Shown: one piece after another, positions 37,416 through 45,976 of the stretch
Numbering within the stretch: position 1 is the stretch's first letter
Layout of the letters: each line of letters starts with the position of its first letter
Assembly (NCBI RefSeq): GCF_003259955.1
Contig: NZ_QLMK01000001.1
Location: 495,315-559,314, forward strand
Direction: 5' to 3'
Source of the DNA: Falsochrobactrum ovis
GTDB lineage: Bacteria; Pseudomonadota; Alphaproteobacteria; Rhizobiales; Rhizobiaceae
Length of the DNA stretch: 64,000 nucleotides
Program-made: the position numbers and the translations under genes
The notes under the pieces: model-generated
What the model saw: only the letters and a program-made list of their open reading frames with translations
Told to the model about the DNA's origin: nothing
Databases searched by the model: none

Positions 37416-37429
37416 TTGTTTCTAATCAA
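37416..37429. promoter_or_regulatory. FNR/FnrL-like box upstream of hemA
   Basis: On the minus strand TTGAT-TAGA-AACAA matches the FNR palindrome TTGAT-N4-ATCAA at 9 of 10 positions, 94-107 bp before the hemA ATG. FnrL sites at hemA are known in related bacteria. One box, by eye. Confidence 0.45.
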
Positions 37430-37442
37430 TGGAACTGTCGTT

Positions 37443-38144
37443 TTATCGGCTCATCAGCCGAAAAATGAATTTCGGTGATAAATCACGTCTACGCACATAG
37501 ACACGCGGCATCCCAAACGGATCATCACTAGCCCGCGCCCGGGCGCGTACAGTTGTTGTTGCGGTTTCAAATCCCGCTTCCCGGCACATCTCGCGGTGAA
37601 TAGGAAAATTGCCGCCATAGGGATAGGCAAAATTCGTCACCGCTTCTCCGAGCATGTCTTCCAATTTGATTTTGGATTGCTCGATTTGCCGTTTTGCTTC
37701 TGCGTCCGGTGTCTGCTCCAGATTAACATGATCCAGCGTATGCGCGCCCACCTCATGGCCAAGCTTTGCCCATTCCCGCATTTGTGCCAGCGACATGCAG
37801 GGCGAAAGCGGAACTCCGGTCACCTTATCCCATATATTGCTGCCGCCAATTTGGTTGGCCACAAAATAATTGGTGGCTGTAAAACCAAATTCCGAGAGGA
37901 TCGGCAGCGCATTTTCGTAAACATTCAAAAAGCCATCATCAAAGGTAATAACGGCCACTTTGCCCGTCTTTTCACCCTTAATATAGGGCATGGCATTGCG
38001 TAATGAGAGCCCCTGATAACCCAAACGTTTGAGCCAGCGCATTTGAGTACGAAATTTATCCGGATGCACCCACAATCCCCGAAACGGGATTTTCTTGTGC
38101 GGCAATGGGGCAATCTGATGATAAAGAAGTACCGGAACCGCCAT
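37443..38144 (-). CDS. polysaccharide deacetylase family protein
   Basis: A 233-residue NodB-homology-domain hydrolase. It starts MAVPVLLYHQIAP, has the metal aspartate pair in VITFDDGFLNVYENALP, and the histidine motif in VGAHTLDHVNL, followed by NFAYPYGG. There is no signal peptide, so it probably acts in the cytoplasm or is membrane-peripheral. It starts 4 bp after the stop of the GT25 gene and is part of a three-gene minus-strand set with two glycosyltransferase-like genes. It would deacetylate an amino sugar in a glycan; the substrate is unknown. The frame extends to 38210. Confidence 0.87.
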   Translation of the reverse strand: MAVPVLLYHQIAPLPHKKIPFRGLWVHPDKFRTQMRWLKRLGYQGLSLRNAMPYIKGEKTGKVAVITFDDGFLNVYENALPILSEFGFTATNYFVANQIGGSNIWDKVTGVPLSPCMSLAQMREWAKLGHEVGAHTLDHVNLEQTPDAEAKRQIEQSKIKLEDMLGEAVTNFAYPYGGNFPIHREMCREAGFETATTTVRARARASDDPFGMPRVYVRRRDLSPKFIFRLMSR

Positions 38145-38148
38145 CAGC

Positions 38149-38874
38149 TCATTTTGCCTTTGCGGAAAAGTTGCGGATGCGCATGCGATAAATCGGACGC
38201 ATAATTTCACGCACTAGCTTATCTGCAAGCGTCTTTTTTATTTGTACGGTTGTGCCGCCCAGTTTTGAAGAAATTTCGCGTACGCCACCCGGTATAACAG
38301 TCAATGGCTGCAAGCCAGTAACCCAGCGCAATTGAACAGTGGTGTCAACAGGCCGATCAAATTGGCGTGTCGCCTCCAATAATTTTACTGCCGCATCATA
38401 GCTGACAAGCTGGGCAACCATGCCAAGCCCGATCGGGTTGGGTATGATCAGCCGCACTTGCCCATTGCGAAAAACTTCACGACCCTGTTCACGCCCCTCG
38501 CGAAAAGCAAAACGGATGAACCCGCCCGGCTCTAAATGGTTAAGCGCTGCGCGAAATGCGCTCATGAAGCAGTCTGTCAGCTCAATATCGTCCTCAACGA
38601 TAAATCCCGCATCCAGCTTTTGATCGACAATCGCCTGCCACGCTTTGCGATGTGACAGAAAGCAAGCAATCTCATTGCGACTGAGCCCGAATGGGTAAAA
38701 CGGAGTGTGGAGCTTGCGCTTATAAACCTGCGCAATCATTTGCGTGGTCAAATCACAACTATCAACCGCGTCGATAATGCTTGCCTTTTCGGGCAATTCG
38801 CGAATGAGTTTTTCCACTTGCGGATTGCGCTCGGTGGCCCGTGCTAAATGGATGATGAAGGCTTTAACGTTCAT
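38149..38874 (-). CDS. family 25 glycosyltransferase (LPS-type)
   Basis: A 241-residue GT25-like protein. It begins MNVKAFIIHLARATER. Typical segments are IIDAVDSCDLT, SRNEIACFLSHRKAWQAIVD, the acidic GFIVEDDIELTD, and GLGMVAQLVSYDAAVKLLEA. GT25 enzymes add sugars such as galactose to lipooligosaccharide. ATG 38874 gives the family start; the frame is also open from ATG 38940, and neither has a strong ribosome site. The deacetylase gene follows after 4 bp and the GT29-like gene lies upstream. Confidence 0.86.
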   Translation of the reverse strand: MNVKAFIIHLARATERNPQVEKLIRELPEKASIIDAVDSCDLTTQMIAQVYKRKLHTPFYPFGLSRNEIACFLSHRKAWQAIVDQKLDAGFIVEDDIELTDCFMSAFRAALNHLEPGGFIRFAFREGREQGREVFRNGQVRLIIPNPIGLGMVAQLVSYDAAVKLLEATRQFDRPVDTTVQLRWVTGLQPLTVIPGGVREISSKLGGTTVQIKKTLADKLVREIMRPIYRMRIRNFSAKAK

Positions 38875-38977
38875 GCGGACCAGCGAGTATGGAGTAAAAT
38901 AAGCCGCTCGGCTATCTCTATATCTGCCAAGTTTTTTCATTTCGCAAGTGGAATTTTCTTGTCTTTTATTTCATCAC

Positions 38978-39592
38978 TTACTCAAGTATCGACAGTTTTC
39001 CTTCTTTCATTCGCTCTTCGACCCACTGTCTTTCGGCATCCCAATTATGTCGTTTCCAGCCCTGCCAGCCAAAACCACAGATTTTAATGTCCCATTCTTT
39101 GGTTTTATTCTGCTGGAGCGCGAGCCAAATGCCAAAAAAACCGGTACTTGGGAAAATATCTTTCATCTGGTCGCGCGTGATGCCGAGCTCATTACAAACG
39201 TCGAAATAATATTGCGACGGCATGATGCGAATTGTCTTTCCTGCCTGGCCAAAATAATCGATCGCCTGCACAGTCCAGTCGGCGCGTCGGCCTTTAAGGC
39301 GGGAGAGGAAATTGGGGTGATGATGAAATCTGCGGATGATGCTGGGATGAAAAGCAAAGAGAATTTCCGGCGTATTGCGCACAATTTCAGTTTCAAGAAA
39401 TGCCGGATCTGTGATCCATTGCTGCATTTGCTTGCTGGATGACGCCAGCATCAACAGATCGGTTTTCGTTCCGATAAAATTTCGGTTATCTCTGGGTTCA
39501 TTAAAGCGCAAAACATAGTCAGCGGCATCAATTTGCGCTGTTAAATCGCGCTTAATAGGCCCGTTTCCGGCAATGATTAATGTTTTAGACAA
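38978..39592 (-). CDS. GT29 (sialyltransferase)-like protein
   Basis: A protein of about 204 residues with two segments that read like sialyltransferase motifs. An L-type one is IIAGNGPIKRDLTAQIDAAD plus YVLRFNEP and IGTKTDLLMLAS. An S-type one is FPSTGFFGIWLALQ, followed by ICGFGWQGWKRHNWDAE. The order and spacing resemble CAZy family GT29. Similar Rhizobiales proteins are often labelled urease operon accessory protein (from memory). There is no ATG: TTG 39592 has AAAGG upstream, and the frame reaches another TTG at 39661. It precedes the GT25 and deacetylase genes on the same strand. Donor and acceptor unknown. Confidence 0.7.
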   Translation of the reverse strand: MSKTLIIAGNGPIKRDLTAQIDAADYVLRFNEPRDNRNFIGTKTDLLMLASSSKQMQQWITDPAFLETEIVRNTPEILFAFHPSIIRRFHHHPNFLSRLKGRRADWTVQAIDYFGQAGKTIRIMPSQYYFDVCNELGITRDQMKDIFPSTGFFGIWLALQQNKTKEWDIKICGFGWQGWKRHNWDAERQWVEERMKEGKLSILE

Positions 39593-39794
39593 ATCACTTA
39601 CCTTTTTCGTGCACGCACAATTGTGCACAAACTTAGGTATATCTAAATAAGTAGATGGCAACTGCGGAAAGAAGCAATGCCATCACGTTCCCAACAGCTT
39701 TTTTACAAGTCGCGATATTTATCGGCGCCGTAGGGGCCGTAGGGCATAATCCTGTGGCGGCTTAAAAGCGGCGGCCTAAAAGATCGAATAATGT

Positions 39795-39980
39795 TCAAAC
39801 TTCACCGGGCCGTTTAAACCGGATTTGAATTTCATCATTTGCGAGATCGAAACCCGAATATTGACGCTGAAAAGCGATCAGAGCTTCGTTCACACCTTGG
39901 GAAAAATCATCATCGTGAATATCGATATGGTGCCGGTAAATGATTCTGTCTGCTTTATAAAAAATAACCTGACCTTGCAT
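39795..39980 (-). CDS. short conserved-looking protein, unknown function
   Basis: A 61-residue soluble protein (MQGQVIFYKADRIIYRHHID start, then DDDFSQGVNEALIAFQRQYS and a basic end). GGGAGG sits 6 bases before ATG 39980, a strong ribosome site, and composition looks coding. No family recognised. Confidence 0.6.
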   Translation of the reverse strand: MQGQVIFYKADRIIYRHHIDIHDDDFSQGVNEALIAFQRQYSGFDLANDEIQIRFKRPGEV

Positions 39981-40145
39981 GGTGGCCTCCCTTCGATTGC
40001 CCTCCGTCCAACTGCCTCCATCAATCAATGTCCGTAGTTTACCATTTCGGGCGATAATGGGGAATCATGTTTCGCAGATTGGCCCGATCCGGCATGAAAT
40101 TCGGAGTAGGGCATAATTTGCATAACTGCTATGCGATAATGGTCA

Positions 40146-40174
40146 TTGAGTAGAAACGATCCAAAAGCTAGATA
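40146..40174 (+). promoter_or_regulatory. Promoter of the alpha-r14-type sRNA
   Basis: TTGAGT and TAGATA separated by exactly 17 bp; start expected near 40180, at the first hairpin. Confidence 0.6.
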
Positions 40175-40179
40175 GTGGC

Positions 40180-40291
40180 CATCGAGCTCACTCCTCCTCC
40201 CAGAGCTCGATGCGGATACGGCACTCCTCCTCCTAACGCCGTATTCAAGATCAGGCCGCGCATCCTCCTCCCGCGCGGCCTTTTTCTTTTT
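40180..40291 (+). ncRNA. alpha-r14 / NfeR-type small RNA with three anti-Shine-Dalgarno loops
   Basis: Three consecutive hairpins each expose a CTCCTCC-type loop. Hairpin 1 (40180-40212) has a perfect ten-bp stem CATCGAGCTC / GAGCTCGATG. Hairpin 2 (40216-40244) has ATACGGC / GCCGTAT. Hairpin 3 (40253-40281) has AGGCCGCGC / GCGCGGCCT and runs into TTTTTCTTTTT as terminator. The loops contain CTCCTCCTCC, TCCTCCTCC and TCCTCCTCCC, able to pair with ribosome binding sites. The architecture equals that described for rhizobial alpha-r14 trans-acting sRNAs (Smr14C/NfeR1), which act on transporter mRNAs. About 111 nt. Confidence 0.88.
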
Positions 40292-40508
40292 CAACTTCCC
40301 GTTCGCTTTTGTGATGTTCTGTTTCTGCTTGTTCGTTCATTGCACAAGCGGGAGTTTAGCTAGGTCGAATTTTATGCATGACCGCAATGTTTCTTGCCGC
40401 TTTCGTGCTCTTGAAAAGTCACCACTAAAAAACAGGGGAGGCGACAAAGCGCCAACAATAAAACCTCTAAAAATAAAAGACCGCCTTTGCGACGGCCTTT
40501 GGGTCTGA
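40292..40508. other. Gene-free stretch downstream of the sRNA
   Basis: About 220 bp with no convincing ORF. Its right end holds the terminator of the convergent dioxygenase gene. Confidence 0.5.
40469..40497 (-). terminator. Terminator of the VOC dioxygenase gene
   Basis: On the minus strand GGCCGTC pairs with GGCGGTC (two G-T pairs) around GCAAA, followed by TTTTATTTTT. Confidence 0.6.
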
Positions 40509-41489
40509 TTAATCAAGCGGCTTTAATCCCTTTTCAATCTGCTTACGTCGGGGTTCGAGAAAAGGCGGGAGCGAGAGGCGCTCACCAAGACTTTCCATAG
40601 GCTCATCGACTGCAAAGCCCGGCCCATCCGTTGCAATTTCGAATAAGATCCCATTAGGTTCGCGAAAATAAAGTGAACGGAAATAATAGCGTTCCACTTC
40701 GCCACTGGATGGAATGCGAAATGCGCGAACTCGATCGACCCACTCCAACATAGTGTCCTGATCTGGCGTACGGAAAGCAACGTGATGCACCGCGCCAGCG
40801 CCCTGCCGCGCAGCAGGCAAGTCTGGCTGAACAGCAACATGAACTTCTGCACCCGCCCCGCCTGGGCCCATCGCAAATATATGCACAGGTCCTTCCCCAT
40901 CGGGCGACGCATAGTCGCCCACTTCACGCATATTCATCACCTTTTCCAGCACCAGCTTCGTCGGTGTAAGTTCTGGAACGCTGAGCGTAATCGGGCCCAA
41001 TCCGCGAATCTGATGGTTTTCCGGCAATGGGCTTTTATCCCAAGGGTGCGCATCGCCTAACCCTCCATCATCGGTAAGCCGTAAGCGTTGACCTTCGGGG
41101 TCCTCAAAATCGACGACTGCCCTGCCAGCAATTTCAAAAATCTCGCTGCTTTCAATGCCTTGCTGTTTGAGATGATTGCGCCACCAATCCAGGCTTTCAA
41201 TGCCATTCACCCGTAATCCCGTGCGCGAGACACTGTGAGTTCCGCGGCGCTCGCGTGCAACTGGCCAATCAAAGAATGTAATATCTGTTCCGGGCGAGGC
41301 GAGTGCATCGGCGTAAAACAGGTGATAGGCACTGGTATCATCCTGATTAACAGTCTTTTTCACTAGCCGCATTCCCAGCGTTTCAGTGTAAAAGCGCCGA
41401 TTGGCGGCCGCGTCGGCCGTAATAGCGGTGAGATGGTGTAATCCCAAAAGCTGGGGCTGGGCCTTATGATATGAGATATCGGAAGACAT
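40509..41489 (-). CDS. VOC-superfamily ring-cleaving dioxygenase (MhqO-like)
   Basis: A 326-residue protein with tandem glyoxalase-like modules. LLGLHHLTAITADAAANRRF starts module 1 with a metal histidine, and further metal-site segments are HVAFRTPDQDTM and YFREPNGILFEIATDGPGF. The arrangement matches the ring-cleaving dioxygenases linked to hydroquinone/quinone stress (MhqO/MhqA type). AGGAGA precedes ATG 41489; the frame opens at 41507. Transcribed alone, with its own terminator. Confidence 0.88.
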   Translation of the reverse strand: MSSDISYHKAQPQLLGLHHLTAITADAAANRRFYTETLGMRLVKKTVNQDDTSAYHLFYADALASPGTDITFFDWPVARERRGTHSVSRTGLRVNGIESLDWWRNHLKQQGIESSEIFEIAGRAVVDFEDPEGQRLRLTDDGGLGDAHPWDKSPLPENHQIRGLGPITLSVPELTPTKLVLEKVMNMREVGDYASPDGEGPVHIFAMGPGGAGAEVHVAVQPDLPAARQGAGAVHHVAFRTPDQDTMLEWVDRVRAFRIPSSGEVERYYFRSLYFREPNGILFEIATDGPGFAVDEPMESLGERLSLPPFLEPRRKQIEKGLKPLD

Positions 41490-41708
41490 GATGGCTCTCC
41501 TGCGCAAAGGAAATTCCTTTGCTTATTGATTATAATATGGCTCATCACGCTTTGCTGGCAAAGCATCAGATATGAAACAGTGTGTAGCCGGGAAGCCGCA
41601 CTCATGTGTTTTTTCTGGGAATGAAGGAAAAACCTGCTTGGCTTATCCCATTAGGATAAGTCTATATGGCAATAGACATTTAAACATTCGCCATCGGGGA
41701 GAACAAAT

Positions 41709-42950
41709 TTGCGCAACCTCATTGAGCGCACCGGACCGATATTATTGGTAGTGCTTTCGTTATTGGCGGGTTGCGCCAGCCGTCCGGTAGGTGTTCTGGT
41801 GCCTATTGACGAGACTGTTCCCCAAGCTTCTGAAGTGAATTTGCTAGTCGCCACCACCCGTGCGCCATCGGGCGATAGGGGTACGCTTTTTTCCGGCGAG
41901 CGCGATGACGAGATCACGCTTACCGACATAACCGTATCCATTCCCCCCGAAAAAAATCGCAAAGTTGGCGAAGTTCAGTGGCCCAAAAAGCTGCCGCCTG
42001 ATCCGTCGAAAGATTTCACGACTGTTGGCGTGGAGCCAGTAAATGGCGAGAAGGGCGCTTCCAAGTGGCTGCGTGAACATTTGACCAAAACACACCGTGT
42101 CATGGTTTTCGTTCATGGGTTCAATAATACTTTTGAAGATTCGGTCTATCGCTTTGCGCAGATCGTGCACGATTCGCAAGCCGATGTTGCTCCCGTAATT
42201 TTCACCTGGCCATCGCGGGCCAGCATTTTTGATTATAATTACGATAAAGAGAGCACCAATTATTCACGCGATGCGCTGGAAATAACCTTGCGCCGTATCG
42301 CTGAGACGCCAGATGTCAAAGACATCGTCATTATGGCCCACTCAATGGGTAGCTGGCTGACGGTTGAAGCTTTGCGCCAAATGGCCATCCGCGACGGCCA
42401 TGTGAATTCAAAAATTACCGATGTCATTTTGGCATCGCCTGATCTTGATGTTGATGTGTTCCGCAAGCAATTTCTTGCCATGGGCAAGAACCATCCGCGT
42501 TTCACGCTCTTTACCTCGCGCGATGATAAAGCGCTCAGCCTTTCGCGTCGCATTTCCGGCAATATTGACCGTTTAGGCCAGATTGACCCCTCTGCTGAAC
42601 CCTATCGCTCGGAGCTTGAGCAAGCAGGAATCGTGGTTCTTGACCTGACACAGCTCAAAACTGGCGATAGCCTCAACCATGCTAAATTCGCGTCCAGCCC
42701 GGAAGTGGTTCAGCTCATCGGAAAACGTCTTGTTGCCGGTCAGACCATCACCGATTCTGACGTGGGACTGGGTGAACGGCTTGGTGCTGTAGCACTTGGC
42801 ACTGCGCAAGGGGTAGGGACCGCGGCAAGTCTTGTGGTTAGCGCACCGATTGCTGTGTTCGACCCCAATACCCGCAAAACCTATCAGGAGCAGGTTGGTC
42901 GCTTTGGCCGTGCAGTAGGCAATACGGTCGGCGCAGTCGATAATCCGTAA
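41709..42950 (+). CDS. lipoprotein alpha/beta hydrolase (DUF900)
   Basis: A 413-residue exported hydrolase. The N-terminal lipoprotein signal ends in LSLLAGC, with lipidated cysteine at about residue 22. The DUF900 domain has VMVFVHGFNNTFEDSVYRFA, VIFTWPSRASIFDYNYDKES, the nucleophile serine in IMAHSMGSWLTVEAL, and DVILASPDLDVDVFRKQF. TTG 41709 is the start, with GGGGAG 7-8 bases upstream. It should be anchored in the cell envelope as an esterase-like enzyme; the substrate is unknown. Confidence 0.87.
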   Translation: MRNLIERTGPILLVVLSLLAGCASRPVGVLVPIDETVPQASEVNLLVATTRAPSGDRGTLFSGERDDEITLTDITVSIPPEKNRKVGEVQWPKKLPPDPSKDFTTVGVEPVNGEKGASKWLREHLTKTHRVMVFVHGFNNTFEDSVYRFAQIVHDSQADVAPVIFTWPSRASIFDYNYDKESTNYSRDALEITLRRIAETPDVKDIVIMAHSMGSWLTVEALRQMAIRDGHVNSKITDVILASPDLDVDVFRKQFLAMGKNHPRFTLFTSRDDKALSLSRRISGNIDRLGQIDPSAEPYRSELEQAGIVVLDLTQLKTGDSLNHAKFASSPEVVQLIGKRLVAGQTITDSDVGLGERLGAVALGTAQGVGTAASLVVSAPIAVFDPNTRKTYQEQVGRFGRAVGNTVGAVDNP

Positions 42951-43037
42951 GGCATAGACAAGCATCAGTCTATTGTGTTCTGAAAGGCGAAACTGTAGGA
43001 CAGCCTAAAACTGACGGAAGGCAGGGAAGGGCTGTCC

Positions 43038-43886
43038 ATGCAGATTATTCACACTGTTGACGCTTTGCGTCAGCAACTGGCACCACTCAAGCGTGCTGAT
43101 CGTGATATCGGTTTTGTGCCGACTATGGGTTATCTTCACAAAGGACATTTGGCGCTTATCCACCGCGCGCGGGAAGAAAACGCGGTGTGCATTGCTTCGA
43201 TTTTTGTCAATCCGTTGCAATTCGGCCCGAATGAGGATTTAGAAAAATATCCGCGTAATCTGGATCGAGATGCCGAGCTGCTGCGTCAGGCAGGCGTGGA
43301 TTATGTTTTCGCGCCTTCCGTTTCAGATATGTATCCGCGCCCAATGCAAACCGTCGTCGATGTGCCTTCTTTAGGGTCGCAAATGGAAGGCGAGGCGCGC
43401 CCCGGTCATTTTGCCGGTGTCGCAACAGTTGTGACAAAATTGTTCAATATTGTCGGCCCGAACCGCGCTTATTTTGGTGAAAAAGACTTCCAGCAATTGG
43501 TCATCATCCGCCGTATGGTGGAGGATCTAGCCATACCCATTGAGGTCATTGGGGTGGAAACCGTGCGCGAGAATGATGGTCTTGCGTGTTCATCGCGCAA
43601 TGTCTATCTCACGCCCGAGCAGCGGGCAGCGGCAATTATCGTGCCCAAAGCACTCGATGAGGCCGAGCGGCTTTATCGTGCGGGCATGCAGGATCCAGAA
43701 GCGCTGGAAAAAGCCGTTAGCGATTTTATCAAGACCGAACCCCTTGCTGTGCCGGAAGTTGTGGCCTTGCGCGATCCGCACAGTCTAGAGCGGGTTACAC
43801 AAATGCAAAATAAGGCGGTACTGATCGCTCTATTTGTTCGTATTGGCACAACTCGACTTCTCGACAATCGTGTCATTGCGCCCTGA
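43038..43886 (+). CDS. panC: pantothenate synthetase
   Basis: A 282-residue enzyme joining pantoate and beta-alanine with ATP. Motifs are [17 protein letters not shown] (the HxGH nucleotidyl-transfer motif as HKGH), [29 protein letters not shown], and [12 protein letters not shown]. It is followed 19 bp later by panB, the preceding pathway step. The beta-alanine it uses is also a product of the pyrimidine pathway at the left end of the window. Confidence 0.95.
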   Translation: MQIIHTVDALRQQLAPLKRADRDIGFVPTMGYLHKGHLALIHRAREENAVCIASIFVNPLQFGPNEDLEKYPRNLDRDAELLRQAGVDYVFAPSVSDMYPRPMQTVVDVPSLGSQMEGEARPGHFAGVATVVTKLFNIVGPNRAYFGEKDFQQLVIIRRMVEDLAIPIEVIGVETVRENDGLACSSRNVYLTPEQRAAAIIVPKALDEAERLYRAGMQDPEALEKAVSDFIKTEPLAVPEVVALRDPHSLERVTQMQNKAVLIALFVRIGTTRLLDNRVIAP

Positions 43887-43905
43887 CAGAGGAAAAACTG
43901 GCATA

Positions 43906-44739
43906 ATGAGTGCAACTGTAAGAAAAAAGCGCCTCTCGCCCCGTGCAATCACGGCACTAAAGGGTGAGCGACCGATTGTAAGCCTCACCTCTTACACAAC
44001 ACCAATGACCCGCTTGCTAGACCCTCATTGTGATCTTCTTCTCGTGGGCGATTCGTTGGGAATGGTGCTTTACGGCATGGATTCCACACTTAACGTCAGC
44101 ATGGATATGATGATCGCTCATGGCCAAGCGGTGATGCGCGGGGCAGAACATGCATGTGTTATCGTTGATCTGCCATTTGGCTCTTATGAGGAGTCAAAAA
44201 AACAAGCTTTTCGCAACGCTGCCCGCATTATGAAAGAAACCGGCTGTGATGGCGTTAAGCTTGAAGGTGGTGAAGAAATTGCCGACACGATTGAATTTCT
44301 GGTGCGCCGCGGCATTCCCGTCTTTGGCCATGTTGGCTTGATGCCACAACAGGTCAACACAGTTGGCGGTTTTCGCACGCTTGGCCGCAACGATGAAGAA
44401 GCCAAACAAATCCGCCGCGATGCCAAAGCCATAGCCGATGCGGGCGCATTTGCATTGGTTATCGAAGGTACTTACGAGCCTTTGGCACGAGAAATCACCG
44501 AAACCCTTGCAATTCCGACCATCGGTATTGGTGCATCAGCCGCATGCGACGGTCAGATCTTGGTTTGCGATGATATGCTTGGCCTATTTCAGGATTTCAC
44601 ACCGCGTTTTGTGAAACGCTTTGCAATGCTTGCACCGCAAATTTCTGATGCAGCAAAAGCCTATGCCGAAGAGGTAAAAGCCCGCAATTTCCCCGGTGCG
44701 GAGCATGTTATGGGCGCCAAGCCTGTTTCAACGAAATAA
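43906..44739 (+). CDS. panB: 3-methyl-2-oxobutanoate hydroxymethyltransferase
   Basis: A 277-residue enzyme making ketopantoate from ketoisovalerate and methylene-tetrahydrofolate. Motifs are [33 protein letters not shown] with metal aspartate, [42 protein letters not shown] and [18 protein letters not shown] 43906 gives the family start; a longer frame overlapping panC opens at 43834. Second gene of panCB. Confidence 0.95.
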   Translation: MSATVRKKRLSPRAITALKGERPIVSLTSYTTPMTRLLDPHCDLLLVGDSLGMVLYGMDSTLNVSMDMMIAHGQAVMRGAEHACVIVDLPFGSYEESKKQAFRNAARIMKETGCDGVKLEGGEEIADTIEFLVRRGIPVFGHVGLMPQQVNTVGGFRTLGRNDEEAKQIRRDAKAIADAGAFALVIEGTYEPLAREITETLAIPTIGIGASAACDGQILVCDDMLGLFQDFTPRFVKRFAMLAPQISDAAKAYAEEVKARNFPGAEHVMGAKPVSTK

Positions 44740-44770
44740 AGCGGGAAATAAATAAAGCGAGCAAATAAAT

Positions 44771-44794
44771 AAAGGGAGGTGACCACCTCCCTTT
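44771..44794. terminator. Bidirectional terminator between panB and fpr
   Basis: AAAGGGAGG / CCTCCCTTT stem with a TGACCA loop. The minus-strand side continues TTTATTTATTT, so it best serves fpr. Confidence 0.65.
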
Positions 44795-44809
44795 AAAACT
44801 TATTGCGGC

Positions 44810-45586
44810 TTATTTTTCAACAAACGCCTTTTCAATGACGAAGTGGCCGGCAGTGCTCTGGCTGCCTTCCTTAAAGCCACGATCTTCCAAAATCTGCTTG
44901 GTTTCAATAAGCATTTCCGGGCTGCCGCATATCATCATGCGGTCATCCTCATGGTTGAACTCTGGAAGTTCCACATCTTCGAATAGCTGGCCCGAACGGA
45001 TCAAATCCGTCAGCCGTCCGCGATTCCGATAAGGTTCCCGCGTGACGGTTGGATAGTAAATCAGCTTTTCTTTGACCAACTCACCCAAATATTCATCCTG
45101 CGGCAGTTCACTGCTGATGAAATCCGTGTAAGCGAGCTCCGAAACCTGGCGCACGCCATGGACGAGAATGATTTTTTCGAAACGGTCATAGGCTTCCAGA
45201 TCACGAATGATCGAAAGGAAAGGCGCCAGACCCGTACCGGTCGATAAAAGCCACAAATTCTTGCCCGGCAGCAGATTATCATAAAGCAGAGTGCCCACTG
45301 GCTTTTTGCTCAAGATGACCTGATCGCCCTTTTTCAAATGTTGCAGTTTCGATGTCAGTGGACCATCGGGCACTTTGATCGAAAAGAATTCTAGGCCGTC
45401 TTCATAAAGACTAGAAGCAATCGAATAGGCGCGGGTCAGCGGCTTTCCGTCGATTTCTAATCCCATCATAATGAACTGGCCGCTTTGAAAGCGGAAACCC
45501 GGATCACGCGTCGTACGGAACGAGAAAAGCGTGTCCGTCCAATGGTGAATGTCGGTGACGGTTTCCCGATTAAAATTGCTGCTCAT
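44810..45586 (-). CDS. fpr: ferredoxin--NADP reductase
   Basis: A 258-residue FAD enzyme of the bacterial Fpr type. FAD motif RAYSIASSLYEDGLEFFSIKV is followed by the phosphate-binding GPLTSKLQHLKKGD. NADP-binding segments are LSTGTGLAPFLSIIRD and MICGSPEMLIETKQIL. The C-terminal VIEKAFVEK ends in the short bacterial tail. It moves electrons between NADPH and ferredoxin or flavodoxin, often in oxidative or iron stress. Transcribed alone. Confidence 0.94.
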   Translation of the reverse strand: MSSNFNRETVTDIHHWTDTLFSFRTTRDPGFRFQSGQFIMMGLEIDGKPLTRAYSIASSLYEDGLEFFSIKVPDGPLTSKLQHLKKGDQVILSKKPVGTLLYDNLLPGKNLWLLSTGTGLAPFLSIIRDLEAYDRFEKIILVHGVRQVSELAYTDFISSELPQDEYLGELVKEKLIYYPTVTREPYRNRGRLTDLIRSGQLFEDVELPEFNHEDDRMMICGSPEMLIETKQILEDRGFKEGSQSTAGHFVIEKAFVEK

Positions 45587-45976
45587 CTTGGAACTGTCTC
45601 TGTTTCGCTTTTACTGGGCTGCGGGTCATCTAATAAATCGCGCAATAAACTGCTTTGATCACAATCAAAAACACCGCCAAAAACACCGCGTCAGGTCGTC
45701 TGGCACAGCGTTCATACACGCATGAACATAGTTCTGTGCGCCACAGACGGCTTGCCATGGGTGGCTTGCGCGGATCGGTCTTGCAGTCGAGGTGTCGAGG
45801 AATATCATCGCATCGGTCGACCGGTGATTACGCAGTTCGAGATAATGATTATATTTCAAGACATCAAGCCCCTATGCGCTAGAACCAAAGCGCAATTAAG
45901 GGGAATTTCGACGCACCGACAAGAAACCCTGTTCTAATTCTGATTGGTTCCGGGGTAAAATTCCCCGGCCAAGCTT
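45587..45976. other. 390-bp gene-free stretch between fpr and the MFS gene
   Basis: It should hold the fpr promoter. Short open frames on both strands lack ribosome sites and coding-like composition. An inverted repeat CCGGGG / CCCCGG (45950-45968) lies just after the MFS gene. Nothing else recognised. Confidence 0.5.

Noticed and set aside
45655-45937. Overlapping short open frames on both strands between fpr and the MFS gene
   Set aside because: No ribosome binding sites, no recognisable domain, and composition typical of non-coding sequence.
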